From Streptomyces sp. SCSIO 75703 (lineage in GTDB: Bacteria; Actinomycetota; Actinomycetes; Streptomycetales; Streptomycetaceae), in assembly GCF_036607905.1 (NCBI RefSeq), contig NZ_CP144555.1:4278001-4342000 (forward strand): 64,000 bases of DNA, written 5' to 3'. The notes beneath the pieces are model-generated. The model was not told the origin of the DNA and made no database searches. It was given only the letters and a program-made list of their open reading frames with translations. Position numbers and translations under genes: made by a program. Each line of letters starts with the position of its first letter. The first letter of the stretch is position 1. Shown in pieces: positions 36,889 through 46,606 of the stretch.

Positions 36889-37809
36889 TTACTTGACGGC
36901 GCCCGCCATCACGCCCGACACGAACTGCCGCTGGAACGCGAAGAACACGGCCAGCGGGATCACCATGGAGATGAACGCGCCCGGCGCCAGCACGTCGATG
37001 TTGTTGCCGAACTGCCGTACCTGCGTCTGGAGGGCGACCGTGATGGGCTGGCTGCCGGAGTCGGCGAAGATCAGCGCCACCAGCAGGTCGTTCCACACCC
37101 ACAGGAACTGGAAGATGCCCAGGCTCGCGATGGCGGGGCCGCCGAGCGGCAGCACCACCCGCGTGAACAGCCGCAGTTCGCCGGCGCCGTCCAGCCGGGC
37201 CGCCTCCAGCAGTTCCCGGGGGATCTCCGCGAAGAAGTTCCGCAGCAGGAACACGGCGAACGGCAGCCCGAAGCCGACGTGGAACAGGACCACCCCGGGC
37301 ACCGAGCCGAACAAACCGACCTTCCCGAAGAGTTCGGCGATCGGGATGAGCGCGACCTGCACCGGCACGACCAGCAGCCCGACCACGGCCAGGAACCACC
37401 AGTCGCGCCCCGGGAACTCCATCCAGGCGAACGCGTACCCGGCCAGCGAGCCGATGACGACCACCAGCACCGTCGCCGGGACCGTGATGAGCACGGTGTT
37501 GACGAGGGAGCCGGTGATGTCCCCGTTGCGCAGCAGCTCCGCGTAGCTGTCGAAGGTGAGCTGCGACGGCTTCGTCAGCACCGTCCACCAGCCGTCCGCC
37601 GCCATGTCCCGGGGACTGCGCAGCGAGGACAGCAGCAGGCCGATGGTCGGCACCAGCCAGAACAGGCCCACCAGGACCAGGAAGACCCGCACCGCCCCGC
37701 CGCCGGCCCGTTCGGCCAGCCGGGACCCCAGCGACCGCCTCGCCGGGCCGGGGGAGCCGGGCGCCGGCCGCTCGGCCGCCCCGGTCACCGTCTCCGCCTG
37801 CACGGTCAT
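36889..37809 (-). CDS. Carbohydrate ABC transporter permease (MalG type)
   Basis: This 306-residue permease has six membrane segments and the EAA loop EAARLDGAGELRLFTRVVLPLGGP that docks the ATPase, close to the MalG/ThuG family. The C-terminal FVSGVMAGAVK is typical. The ATG at 37809 overlaps the stop of the upstream permease (ATGA) and has GGAGG 7 bp before it. Its partner is the unusual MalF-type permease. No ATPase gene is in the operon; in Streptomyces such importers share the ATPase MsiK, so that is the expected energy source. The substrate sugar cannot be told from sequence. Confidence 0.92.
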   Translation of the reverse strand: MTVQAETVTGAAERPAPGSPGPARRSLGSRLAERAGGGAVRVFLVLVGLFWLVPTIGLLLSSLRSPRDMAADGWWTVLTKPSQLTFDSYAELLRNGDITGSLVNTVLITVPATVLVVVIGSLAGYAFAWMEFPGRDWWFLAVVGLLVVPVQVALIPIAELFGKVGLFGSVPGVVLFHVGFGLPFAVFLLRNFFAEIPRELLEAARLDGAGELRLFTRVVLPLGGPAIASLGIFQFLWVWNDLLVALIFADSGSQPITVALQTQVRQFGNNIDVLAPGAFISMVIPLAVFFAFQRQFVSGVMAGAVK

Positions 37810-39152
37810 CGCCGCACCTCCCGCCTGAGCCGCCGGACGTTGAACCACATCACCGGGATGACCAGGAGCAGCAGGAGCACCGCGATGGCGCTCGCCACGC
37901 CCGGCTGGTCCGCGGCGAAGCCCTTGCGGTACAGCTCCAGGGCGAGCACGTTCGCGTCGTCCTGGGAGGAGCCGGGGGCGATGATGAAGACCAGGTCGAA
38001 CACCTTCAGCACGTTGATCATCAAGGTGACGACGACGACCGCCAGGACCGGCGCCAGCATCGGCACCGTGATCCGCCGGAAGACCTGCCACTCGTTGGCG
38101 CCGTCGACCCGCGCGGCCTCCATCAGCTCCCGGGGTACCGCCGCCAGGCCGGCGGCGATCAGCACCATGGCGAAGCCCGCCCACATCCACACGTACGAGC
38201 CGATGACGGCCGGGGTGACGAGGGTGGGGCCGAGCCAGTCCAGCCCGTTGTAGGGCTCCCTGAAGTTGTCGGCGGGCAGCCGCAGCAGTGCCCCGTCGGC
38301 CGCCGCGGGCAGCGTGAACGTGCCGTCCGCGGACGCCTTCGTCGTGGCGACGACCCGGCCGTCCTTGACGGCCTCGATCCGCATCCCGGCGTAGCCCGTC
38401 TCGCCCGCGTCGACCTCGCCCAGCCGGCCGACGCCCTTGCCGCGGGTGAAGTCCTGCCAGGCGGTGCCGGTGACCTTGTCCGGCTCGGGCCGGGGGGCCG
38501 CCGCGGCCTTCGCGTCGTCCGGCATCCGCTCCGGGGCGACGCCGACCAGGGGCAGCGCCACCGGCTCGCCCACCCGCACCGGCTCCCGGGTGACGAACGC
38601 CCCGCCGCCCGCCGCCTCAAGCGGCGAGTCGCGGCCCGGGTGCGCCTTCGGGAACGCCGACGACTCGGCGAAGGTGTCGTGCACGCCGACCACCACGGCG
38701 TTGGCGACGCCCTTGTCCGGGTCCTGGTCGTAGACCAGGCGGAAGATGATGCCCGCCGCCAGCATGGAGATCGCCATCGGCATGAAGACGACCAGCTTGA
38801 ACGCGGTGCCCCAGCGGATGCGTTCGGTCAGCACGGCGAAGACCAGGCCGAGCGCGGTGGCGACGGTCGGCGCGAACACCACCCAGATGACGTTGTTCCG
38901 CAGGGCGGTGCGGATGCCGTCGTCGGTGAAGAGCGCCCGGTAGTTGTCGACTCCGGCGAACTGGTCGCCGGACTGGTCGTAGAGGCTGCGGATCAGCGAG
39001 TACCCGATCGGGTAGACCACGAGCGCGCCGAGCAGGACCAGGGCGGGCAGCAGGAACAGCACCGCCACGGTCGTGCGGGTGCCGGTCACGCTCTTGCGCG
39101 GAGCGGGTGCGGCGGGGGCCCCGGAGGCCCCCGCCGCGCCGGAGGACGCCAT
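37806..39152 (-). CDS. Carbohydrate ABC transporter permease (MalF type) with inserted domain
   Basis: This 448-residue permease is about 140 residues longer than the family norm of about 300. The extra residues (about 150-308) fall between membrane segments, after FRLVYDQDPDKGVANAV. They contain VRVGEPVALPLVG and a beta-rich piece (ETGYAGMRIEAVKDGRVVA, ASADGTFTLPAA) like a carboxypeptidase-regulatory or Ig-type fold. By topology they lie outside the membrane. The EAA loop MEAARVDGANEWQVFRRITVPML is normal. E. coli MalF also has an extra periplasmic loop that contacts the binding protein, so a similar contact is plausible. The ribosome binding site GGAGG overlaps the end of the binding-protein gene (3-bp gap). 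Confidence 0.9.
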   Translation of the reverse strand: MASSGAAGASGAPAAPAPRKSVTGTRTTVAVLFLLPALVLLGALVVYPIGYSLIRSLYDQSGDQFAGVDNYRALFTDDGIRTALRNNVIWVVFAPTVATALGLVFAVLTERIRWGTAFKLVVFMPMAISMLAAGIIFRLVYDQDPDKGVANAVVVGVHDTFAESSAFPKAHPGRDSPLEAAGGGAFVTREPVRVGEPVALPLVGVAPERMPDDAKAAAAPRPEPDKVTGTAWQDFTRGKGVGRLGEVDAGETGYAGMRIEAVKDGRVVATTKASADGTFTLPAAADGALLRLPADNFREPYNGLDWLGPTLVTPAVIGSYVWMWAGFAMVLIAAGLAAVPRELMEAARVDGANEWQVFRRITVPMLAPVLAVVVVTLMINVLKVFDLVFIIAPGSSQDDANVLALELYRKGFAADQPGVASAIAVLLLLLVIPVMWFNVRRLRREVRR

Positions 39153-39155
39153 CGG

Positions 39156-40535
39156 TCAGCCTCCGTAGGCGGCCGCCGCGTCCGCCTCCAGCCGTGCCTG
39201 GGCGCCGTCGACGTCCTTCGGGTTCTTCAGGAAGTCCTGGAGGGCCTTCCACTCGCCCTTGCCGGGCGTGCCGCCGAACGCCTGCGGCGCCTGGTCGGAC
39301 ATGTCGAAGCGGAAGTCGTCACCGGCCGCGATGAGCGCCTCGGCCGTCTTCCGCTGCACCTCGTTGGGGTACGCGGAGGTGTCCACGGCCTTGTTCGGCG
39401 ACAGGAAGCCACCCAGCTTCGCCTGGATCACCGCCGCGTCCGGGGAGGCGAGGAAGGTGGCGAGGGCCTGCGCGGCCTCGGAGTCCTTCAGGATGACGGC
39501 CGCGTCGCCGCCCGAGACCACCGGCGCGGTGTCGCCGACGGCCGGGAACGGGAACACCTTGGCGTCGGTGCCGACCTTCGCCTCGGTCTCCGCGATGTTG
39601 ACCTGCACGAAGTCGCCCTCGTAGACCATGGCGGCCTTGGGCTGGTCGCCGCCGGTGAAGGTCTGCGTCACCGAGGCGGGGAACTCCGTCTGGAGCGCGC
39701 CGGAGGGGCCGCCCGCGACGTAGTCCTTCTTGCCCCAGATCTGGGCGAGGGTGGTCAGGGCCTCCTTGACCGAGGGGTCCGTCCACTTGATCTCGTGCTT
39801 GGCGAGCTGGTCGTACTTCTCCGGCCCGGCCTGCGACAGGTAGACGTTCTCGAACCAGTCGGTGAGCGTCCAGCCGTCCGCGCCGGCGACCGAGAAGGGG
39901 GTGACGCCGGAGTCGTAGACCGTCTGCGCGGTGCTCAGCAGTTCGTCCCAGGTCTTGGGCTCGGCGGCGCCGGCGTTCTCGAAGACCTGGGCGTTGTACC
40001 AGATCAGGGACTTGTTGGCGGCCTTGTAGTAGACGCCGTACGGCTTACCGTCCACGGAGCCGATCTCCTGCCAGCCCGCGGAGTAGTTCTTGCCCAGCTC
40101 CTTGGTGGCCTCGGCGCCCAGCGGCTTGGCCCAGCCCTTGTCGACGGCCTGCTTGATGGCGCCGGGCTGCGGCAGCATCGCCACGTCCGGCGGCGCTCCG
40201 CCCGCGATCTTCGAACCGAGGAAGTTGATGATCGGGTCCTGGGCGGGGACGAACGCCACCTTGGCGCCGGTGCGCTTCTCGAACTCGGCGAGGACCTTCT
40301 TGAAGTTGTCCTGTTCGGCGCCGGTCCAGACGGCGGCGACCTCCAGGCTCTGGCCGTCCAGCCGGGGGAGGGTGACGGTGGCCGCGGTCTTGCCGCCGCC
40401 CTCCGCGCCGCTCTCGCCGCCCTTGTCGCCGTCCCCGCCGCCACAGGCGGTCAGGGAGAGGGCGAGGGCCCCCGCGGCGACGACGGCCGCGGTCCGCGCG
40501 GCTCTGCCTGTCCGGATGCTGTTGCTCGTCCGCAT
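39156..40535 (-). CDS. Sugar-binding lipoprotein of ABC importer
   Basis: This 459-residue protein has a basic N-region, a hydrophobic core and the lipobox LTAC with Cys31, then a Gly/Glu-rich linker. The mature part is a family-1 solute-binding protein (FEKRTGAKVAFVPAQDP, AAMVYEGDFVQ, FLASPDAAVIQAKLGGF), which captures a sugar or oligosaccharide outside the membrane. It is the first gene of the operon with two permeases. The promoter lies in the 330-bp gap upstream (40536-40865); no regulator gene is adjacent, so a distant LacI or ROK repressor may act. Confidence 0.93.
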   Translation of the reverse strand: MRTSNSIRTGRAARTAAVVAAGALALSLTACGGGDGDKGGESGAEGGGKTAATVTLPRLDGQSLEVAAVWTGAEQDNFKKVLAEFEKRTGAKVAFVPAQDPIINFLGSKIAGGAPPDVAMLPQPGAIKQAVDKGWAKPLGAEATKELGKNYSAGWQEIGSVDGKPYGVYYKAANKSLIWYNAQVFENAGAAEPKTWDELLSTAQTVYDSGVTPFSVAGADGWTLTDWFENVYLSQAGPEKYDQLAKHEIKWTDPSVKEALTTLAQIWGKKDYVAGGPSGALQTEFPASVTQTFTGGDQPKAAMVYEGDFVQVNIAETEAKVGTDAKVFPFPAVGDTAPVVSGGDAAVILKDSEAAQALATFLASPDAAVIQAKLGGFLSPNKAVDTSAYPNEVQRKTAEALIAAGDDFRFDMSDQAPQAFGGTPGKGEWKALQDFLKNPKDVDGAQARLEADAAAAYGG

Positions 40536-40865
40536 ACCTGCCCCGTTCTTCGTTCCTCGTCGAACGCTCGGCGCTTTTCCCGTGCGGCTCTGGTGTACGC
40601 CAGGGGGGTGAGGGCGGCAAGGGCGCGTCCCGTGCCGGGCCCAAGATCGTAATGCCCTCGTGACCAGGGCCGGGGGCGGCGGGCGCCGGGCGGTCTACGC
40701 GCGTACGTCAGGGGCGGCCCGCGGGGTGTGGGGCGGGGCCGCGCGGGGTATCAGGGGCGGGGCTTCCCCGGTGCCGGCCCCGCGGGTGCGAAAGGCCGCC
40801 CGGGGCGCCCCCCGGGAGGGGCGGGGGCACCGGGCGTTCGGCGGGCCGGGCGGGTGGCCGGCGGA
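40536..40865. promoter_or_regulatory. 330-bp intergenic region upstream of the sugar importer
   Basis: Both flanking genes read leftward, so this contains the importer promoter and the end of the FHA-FtsK transcript. The part near 40640-40660 has lower GC (GATCGTAATG) and could hold the importer -10 region on the minus strand. The rest (40690-40865) is very G-rich with several GGGGC runs. No clear operator palindrome was found. Confidence 0.3.
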
Positions 40866-43800
40866 TCAGAGCAAGGACGGCACCCGCGCCGCCGAGACCT
40901 CCCGCGCCGCCCGCTCCAGGGCACTGGCCAGCAGCGCCAGATCGGTCGGCCCGTTGCCCAGCTCGCGGACCGGGCGCCGGGCCGGCGGATCGCCCATGCG
41001 GTGCCACTCCAGCGGGACCACCGTGGGCCGCAGCGTCGCCGTCCGCGGGATGCGGCCGGTGACCCGGCCCGCCTGGAACACCGCGTCCCGGCCGTCCGGG
41101 TACGTCAACCGCCCCCGGCCGGGGGCCGGTTCCTCCGGGCCCGGCACGGGCGCGTCCAGCGTGACCCGCAGCGCCGCCCGGCGCACCGGCTCCGTCTGCG
41201 CCGTACGGCCCCCGGGGCCGGCCGCGGCCACCAGGTGCACCCCGAGCCGCCCGCCCTCGCGCGCCACCGCCTCCACGGCCCGCATCACCGAACCGGCGGC
41301 AGGCCGGCCCGGCGAGCCGAGCGGGGGCGCGACCAGGGCGTCGAGGTCGTCGACGACCACCACGAGCCGCGGCAGCGGCGGCGCCGCCTCCGCCCGGCGC
41401 CGGGCCGCACCGGGCCGCAGCCGCAGGGTGGAGCTGGGCGGGGAGTCGAGGTCCCCGGCGCCGGATATCGCCCCCGGGCCGCCGGTCGCCGTGCGCGGGG
41501 CCGCCGCCCGGCCCGCCCCGCCCCCGGCGGCCCCGGAGTGCAGGACGTGCCAGTCGGCGAAGTCACCGCGGCCCAGCAACTCGGCCCGCCGCTTCAGCTC
41601 GGCGCTGAGCGACTGGGCGAACTCCCGCATCCGCAGCGGGTCGTTGGCGGCGAGATGGGTGGTGACGTGCGGCACGTCCGTGCAGACGTGCAGGCCCTCG
41701 CCGTGCGCGGTGCCCGCGCCGACGGCGTCCCGGCCGTCGACCAGCACGATGCCGAGCCGGTCGGGGCGTTCGGCCGAGGCGAGCGAGGCGACCAGCGCCC
41801 GCAGCAGTTCGGTCCGTCCGCTGCCGGGCGGCCCCTCGACCAGCAGGTGGGGGCCCTCCGCCGCGAGGTCGGCGCCGACCGGGCCGCGGGCCCCCGCGCC
41901 GAGGACGGCCTGCGCCCGTCCGCCCAGCGTGTCCGGGTCGTCGGCCGCGTCCGCCCAGCGGGCCATCAGGGAGGCCGGGGTGGCCCGTGCGAGGCCCAGC
42001 TCGTCCAGGAGCCGGGCCGCCTGCGGCAGCGGCGCCGACACGCGCGCGTGCCGCCCGCCCGAGGCGTTCGCGGCCCGCAGCGGGGCCAGACCCCGCGCGA
42101 ACCGCTCCGCCCACGCCGGGGAGACCGCGTCCACCCTGCCGAGGGTGCCGTGCCCGGCCGGCCCGCCGGGCGACGTCCCGTACGGCGCGACCCGCAGCAG
42201 CCGCAGGGCGGTCGCCACGTCCCCGCTGAGCAGGGCGACGGCACCGCAGCGCCGGAACACCGGCGACACCGAGCAGGCCGCCTCGTAGGTCCGGGCGACC
42301 GGCGAGGTGGGGGAGGCGGCGGCCGTCTCGGCGAGGCACACCACGTGCACCCCGGCCCGCGGCCCCTCCACCGCGAGCCGCACCAGCGCCTCGCGTTCCT
42401 CCGCGCCGCCCGGGTCCCCGTCCACGACGACCACGGTGAAGGGCCCGGCGAAGCCGTGGGGTCCGGCCGCGCCGGCTTCCGGCCCGGCCGCGCCCCCCGG
42501 GGACGGCGGGGCCGCCGGGGGTGCCGGGGGAGTGCCCGAGCCCGCGACGGGCTGGACCGGGATCGCGCCGGAGCCGGCCGTGGCGACCGTGCCGCCCGGA
42601 CCGGCCGGTGTGCCCCCCGGCCCTCCGACGCCCCTGGTGTCCCTGATGTCCCGTGCGTCCCGGGTGTCGGCCAGGTGGTCGTCCAGGCGGCGCAGCAGCT
42701 CCCGCGCGCGGGCCGCGCTCTGCTCCCGGTCGTAGGCGAGCAGCAGCCGGCAGTCCTGGCCGTGCGCCGGGCGCAGGTGCGGCAGCCAGCCGAGCCAGGA
42801 CCACTCCGCCTCCCGCTCGGCGAGCGGACGGGAGCGGTCCGCGCTGATCAGCACGATCTCCAGCACGTCGGGGGAGTGCAGCGCGGCGAGCTGCGCCACG
42901 ACCGAGCGGGCCAGCCCGGCGAGCCGTTCGCGGGGCCCGGCCAGCCCGAGCGCCCCGGCCTCGCGCAGCCCGGCGGTCACCGGGACGGCCGGCAGCGGTG
43001 TCCCCGCGCCGGGTACCACCCGGTCGGCGGTACCGAGCCGCACCGTCAGCGCCTCCGGATGCCCCGGGCCGCGCTCCCACAGCCGCGGGCCCGGTCCGAG
43101 CGCCGTCAGCAGCAGCGCGGCCGGGTCCGGCCAGGTCTCCGGCGCCGGGGCGGGGCCGGCCGGCGGTCCGGCGGGGGCCGCCTCCTCGTCGTCCGCCGCG
43201 TACGCGTCCGCCCCGGTCGCCTCCTGCGGGCCGCCGCGCCCGCCGGTCAGCCGCCGCGCCCACGCCCCGAGCCCGCCACGCCGACGGGTGCCCTGGTGCG
43301 CGTCCTCCGGCGTGTCGCGCCGGCCGCCCCGGGCGACGTCCCGGGGCACGTCCGTGCCCCGCAGCGGCGTCCCCTTGCGGCCCGTGCCCTCGCCGGGACC
43401 CGCGAGGCCCGCGGGATCGGCCGGGGAAGCCGCGCCGAGCGACGTGGCGCGCGGCGGGCCGCCGTGGCTCTCGATGCGCGGGGCGCCGCCCTGCCCCGGC
43501 ACCACCGGCTGCCCGCCCGGTGCCGTGCCGGGTCCGGGCGTGCCGTACGCCGTAGTGCCGTGCCCCGGCGTGTCGAAGTCCCGCGTGTCGTACGCCGCCG
43601 TGCCGTGCCCCGGCGTGCCGTCACCCGGGGCGCCGTACGGCGACACGCCGGGGCCCGCCGTGCCGTACCCCGCGTCGCCGTAGGCGTGGTGTGTCGGCGC
43701 GTCCGGCGCGCCGACCCCGCCGGGCCCGCCCGCGGGGGGCGTCGCGCCACCCGGCGGCAGGGCGGACACCCGGATGTGTCCCTCGCCGTCCGGCGTCGTC

Positions 43801-44435
43801 GCCACCCGCGCCGCGGCCGGGGCGGCGGCGGGCACCAGCCGCAGCGCCGACTCGCCGATCCGCAGCAGCGCGCCGGGCGTGAAGCGGACCGGGCGTTCAC
43901 CCACCCGGACGCCGTCCAGGGTGGTGCCGTTGGTCGAGCCGAGGTCGGCGACGCGGACCCGGCCGTCGGGGGAGAGGGTGACCGCGCAGTGCGTCCGGGA
44001 GACGTCCGGGTCGTCGAGCGCGACGTCCGCGTCGGCCGACCGGCCGAGCCGGATCTGCCCGCCGTGCAGCAGGTGGACCCCGCCCGCGTCGGGACCGGCC
44101 ACCACGTGGAGCTGGGCCGGCGCCCCGGCCGGCTCGGCGTGCGGATCGGGCTCGCCGGGGGCGCCCAGGGTGAGCACGGCGCCGTCGATCAGAGGGGGCT
44201 CGCCCAGGGTGCAGCGCCGGGCGTCGAGGCGCTGCGCGCCGGCGTAGAGCACCACCGGGCCCGAACCGGCGCCGTCCCCGCCGGGGACGGCCGCGGCGAG
44301 CGCCGAGGCGACCGCGGCCAGCGCCGTGCCGGCCGGCGCCGTGACCAGGGCGTCACGGCTCGCGGAGACGCCCTGCCCCGGTGGGCCGGACGGTCCCGGG
44401 CCGAGCGGGTCTACGACGGTCAGCCGGATCTGCAT
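40866..44435 (-). CDS. FHA domain / FtsK-SpoIIIE ATPase-like protein
   Basis: This 1189-residue protein has an N-terminal domain (1-100), an FHA phosphothreonine-binding domain at about 107-201 (IRLGRSADADVALDD, SRTHC, GSTNGTTLDG), a low-complexity Gly/Pro/Thr/Tyr linker (about 210-390) and a C-terminal FtsK/SpoIIIE-type ATPase region. Its Walker A motif is VEGPPGSGRTELL near residue 868, where the usual Lys is Arg; Walker B is LVVVVDDLDAL. It resembles type VII secretion EccC-related proteins but has only one such module and no transmembrane pair. It diverges from pkaA, so the FHA domain may read threonine phosphorylation made by PkaA or PkaB. Confidence 0.85.
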   Translation of the reverse strand: MQIRLTVVDPLGPGPSGPPGQGVSASRDALVTAPAGTALAAVASALAAAVPGGDGAGSGPVVLYAGAQRLDARRCTLGEPPLIDGAVLTLGAPGEPDPHAEPAGAPAQLHVVAGPDAGGVHLLHGGQIRLGRSADADVALDDPDVSRTHCAVTLSPDGRVRVADLGSTNGTTLDGVRVGERPVRFTPGALLRIGESALRLVPAAAPAAARVATTPDGEGHIRVSALPPGGATPPAGGPGGVGAPDAPTHHAYGDAGYGTAGPGVSPYGAPGDGTPGHGTAAYDTRDFDTPGHGTTAYGTPGPGTAPGGQPVVPGQGGAPRIESHGGPPRATSLGAASPADPAGLAGPGEGTGRKGTPLRGTDVPRDVARGGRRDTPEDAHQGTRRRGGLGAWARRLTGGRGGPQEATGADAYAADDEEAAPAGPPAGPAPAPETWPDPAALLLTALGPGPRLWERGPGHPEALTVRLGTADRVVPGAGTPLPAVPVTAGLREAGALGLAGPRERLAGLARSVVAQLAALHSPDVLEIVLISADRSRPLAEREAEWSWLGWLPHLRPAHGQDCRLLLAYDREQSAARARELLRRLDDHLADTRDARDIRDTRGVGGPGGTPAGPGGTVATAGSGAIPVQPVAGSGTPPAPPAAPPSPGGAAGPEAGAAGPHGFAGPFTVVVVDGDPGGAEEREALVRLAVEGPRAGVHVVCLAETAAASPTSPVARTYEAACSVSPVFRRCGAVALLSGDVATALRLLRVAPYGTSPGGPAGHGTLGRVDAVSPAWAERFARGLAPLRAANASGGRHARVSAPLPQAARLLDELGLARATPASLMARWADAADDPDTLGGRAQAVLGAGARGPVGADLAAEGPHLLVEGPPGSGRTELLRALVASLASAERPDRLGIVLVDGRDAVGAGTAHGEGLHVCTDVPHVTTHLAANDPLRMREFAQSLSAELKRRAELLGRGDFADWHVLHSGAAGGGAGRAAAPRTATGGPGAISGAGDLDSPPSSTLRLRPGAARRRAEAAPPLPRLVVVVDDLDALVAPPLGSPGRPAAGSVMRAVEAVAREGGRLGVHLVAAAGPGGRTAQTEPVRRAALRVTLDAPVPGPEEPAPGRGRLTYPDGRDAVFQAGRVTGRIPRTATLRPTVVPLEWHRMGDPPARRPVRELGNGPTDLALLASALERAAREVSAARVPSLL
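43554..43620 (-). repeat. 45-bp-period repeat in the linker of the FHA-FtsK gene
   Basis: An 18-bp stretch is repeated exactly at 43555-43572 and 43600-43617, inside a longer degenerate run (about 43510-43690) encoding GHGTTAYGTPGPGT-like units. It marks an elastic, length-variable linker between FHA and ATPase domains. Confidence 0.6.
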
Positions 44436-44951
44436 CGCCGTCAGCGGTCCCTTCGCGCGGGCGCCCGCGCGCCGGGGACGAAGCCGTTCTCCGCGGTCCC
44501 CCACCGCGGGCTTCCCCCCACGCCACACGAGCACGTCGGCCAGTAACTGGAGGCATCCTCGCACCTGACCCCGGCACCGTGCCCGTCGGCCGCCGATAAA
44601 TGATCTTGAATGGTCGGCTCTGCCCGTAAAAATGCCCGACAGGTGACCTCTGGGCGATCGGATGACGCATGCTGGAGACCGGCTGTGTCCGGCTCCGGCA
44701 ACCAAGCGATCAGGTCGAGCGTCTTCCCCTCGAAGCCGGGCACCGCGCCCCGCACACCGGCCGCCCGCCGTCCGCACCCCGGACCGGGCGGAGCGAGCGG
44801 GAGCACGGGAAGGAAACGGCCGCCGCCGCGCACGCGGCACTAAAGTGGGCCGTCGCAGCCGGCGGGCGACACCGCGAGCCGGTGGGCGACCCGGCGGGCG
44901 GACGGCCGGCGGACCAGCAAGCAAGCCAGCAAGCAACAGGGAGCGCATGAC
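44436..44951. promoter_or_regulatory. 516-bp divergent regulatory region, FHA-FtsK / pkaA
   Basis: This long gap has a lower-GC core at 44590-44700. A promoter candidate on the plus strand is TTGAAT (44606-44611) with AAAAAT (44628-44633), spacing 16, which would give pkaA a leader of over 300 nt. Near 44918-44938 an AAGCAAGC/CCAGCAAGC short repeat precedes the pkaA start. No ORF with good context is seen. Confidence 0.4.
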
Positions 44952-46577
44952 GTGCGGCCGGTAGGCAGCAAGTACCTCCTGGAGGAGCCGCTCGGTCGCG
45001 GCGCCACCGGGACCGTCTGGCGTGCCCGCCAGCGCGAGACCGCGGGCGCGGAGGCGGCCGTGGCGGGACAGCCCGGCGAGACCGTCGCGATCAAGGTCCT
45101 CAAGGAGGAACTGGCGAGCGACGCCGACATCGTGATGCGCTTCCTGCGGGAGCGCTCCGTCCTGCTCCGCCTGACCCACCCCAACATCGTCCGGGTCCGC
45201 GACCTGGTGGTCGAGGGCGACCTGCTCGCCCTCGTGATGGACCTCGTCGACGGCCCCGACCTGCACCGGTACCTGCGGGAGAACGGCCCCCTCACCCCGG
45301 TCGCCGCCGCGCTGCTGACCGCGCAGGTCGCCGACGCGCTCGCCGCCAGCCACGCCGACGGCGTCGTCCACCGCGACCTCAAGCCGGCCAACGTCCTGCT
45401 GCGGCAGACCGGCGACGAGATGCACCCGATGCTGACCGACTTCGGCATCGCCCGCCTCGCCGACTCGCCCGGCCTCACCCGCACCCACGAGTTCGTCGGC
45501 ACGCCCGCGTACATCGCGCCGGAGTCCGCCGAGGGCCGCCCCCAGACCTCCGCCGTCGACGTCTACGGCGCCGGCATCCTCCTCTACGAGCTGGTCACCG
45601 GCCGTCCGCCGTTCTCCGGCGGCTCGGCCCTGGAGGTGCTGCACCAGCACCTGAGCGCCGAGCCGCGCCGGCCCTCCACCGTCCCCGAGCCGCTGTGGAC
45701 GGTCATCGAGCGCTGCCTGCGCAAGAACCCCGCCGAGCGGCCCAGCGCCGAGAACCTCGCCCGCGGCCTGCGCGTCGTCGCCGAGGGCATCGGCGTGCAC
45801 GCGAGCAGCGCGCAGATCGGCGCCGCGGACGGCGTCGGCGCCCTCCTGCTGCCCGACCCCACGCCCGCGCAGGTGCCGGGGGAGCCCGGCGCCGCCGACG
45901 CGACCCAGGTCCTGCCCCACGGCTCCCAGGGCGCCTTCGACCCGAACGCCGCGACCAGCGTCCTGCCGCACACCGGCGCCCCGGGCGGCCCCGCCGCCGA
46001 CCCGACCGCCGTCCTGCCGCCCGTGCCGCCCGGCCCGCCGGGACAGGGCGGCCCCGACCCCGCCGACCCGCACCCCTGGCAGAACCAGCTCCGCGCCGCC
46101 CGCGACCGCAACGAGCAGACGCAGGTCCAGTACCTCGACCCGGGCGAGGACCCGCTGCGCCGCCGTCCCCAGCGCCAGGTCAGCCGCCCGCAGCAGCCGC
46201 CGCAGGGCTACGGCTACCCGCAGCAGCAGCCGTACGCGCCGCCGCAGCCGCCCCAGCAGCCGCAGCGGCCCCACCCGCAGCGGTACGCGCCGCCGCCCGC
46301 CCCCGAACCGCGGCGGCCCGCCCCGGAGCCCCGCCCGCCCCGCGAGCCGCGCCGGCGCGGCGCCAACCCGATGCGCATCCCCGGCCTCGGCTGCCTCAAG
46401 GGCTGCCTCTTCACGATCGTCATCCTGTTCGTGGCCGGCTGGCTGGTCTGGGAGCTGAGCCCGCTCCAGAGCTGGATCGGGGAGGGCAAGGGCTACTGGG
46501 CGCAGCTCGGCGACTGGTTCGGCTCGGTCACCAACTGGTTCCGGGACCTGGGCGACGCCGCGGGAGGCAACGGCTGA
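44952..46577 (+). CDS. pkaA: Membrane-anchored Ser/Thr protein kinase PkaA
   Basis: This 541-residue Hanks-type kinase has the G-loop GRGATGTVW (15-23), catalytic Lys48, HRD 140-142 in VVHRDLKPANV, DFG 163-165, and the APE motif IAPES. A 17-residue insert lies between the G-loop and Lys48. After the kinase domain (about 8-270) come a Pro/Gln-rich juxtamembrane linker (about 280-470), a membrane segment (FTIVILFVAGWLVWEL) and a short extracytoplasmic tail with no PASTA repeats. Size and position before a second kinase and prfB match S. coelicolor PkaA (543 residues as I recall). The GTG at 44952 has GGGAG about 11 bp upstream. Substrates may include the divergent FHA protein. Confidence 0.88.
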   Translation: MRPVGSKYLLEEPLGRGATGTVWRARQRETAGAEAAVAGQPGETVAIKVLKEELASDADIVMRFLRERSVLLRLTHPNIVRVRDLVVEGDLLALVMDLVDGPDLHRYLRENGPLTPVAAALLTAQVADALAASHADGVVHRDLKPANVLLRQTGDEMHPMLTDFGIARLADSPGLTRTHEFVGTPAYIAPESAEGRPQTSAVDVYGAGILLYELVTGRPPFSGGSALEVLHQHLSAEPRRPSTVPEPLWTVIERCLRKNPAERPSAENLARGLRVVAEGIGVHASSAQIGAADGVGALLLPDPTPAQVPGEPGAADATQVLPHGSQGAFDPNAATSVLPHTGAPGGPAADPTAVLPPVPPGPPGQGGPDPADPHPWQNQLRAARDRNEQTQVQYLDPGEDPLRRRPQRQVSRPQQPPQGYGYPQQQPYAPPQPPQQPQRPHPQRYAPPPAPEPRRPAPEPRPPREPRRRGANPMRIPGLGCLKGCLFTIVILFVAGWLVWELSPLQSWIGEGKGYWAQLGDWFGSVTNWFRDLGDAAGGNG

Positions 46578-46578
46578 C

Positions 46579-46606
46579 CCGGGCCGCGGCCCCCGCCGGG
46601 GCCCGG
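46579..46606 (+). terminator. Hairpin after pkaA
   Basis: CCGGGCC (46579-46585) pairs with GGCCCGG (46600-46606) directly after the pkaA stop; further G/C pairs form inside the loop. Confidence 0.45.
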
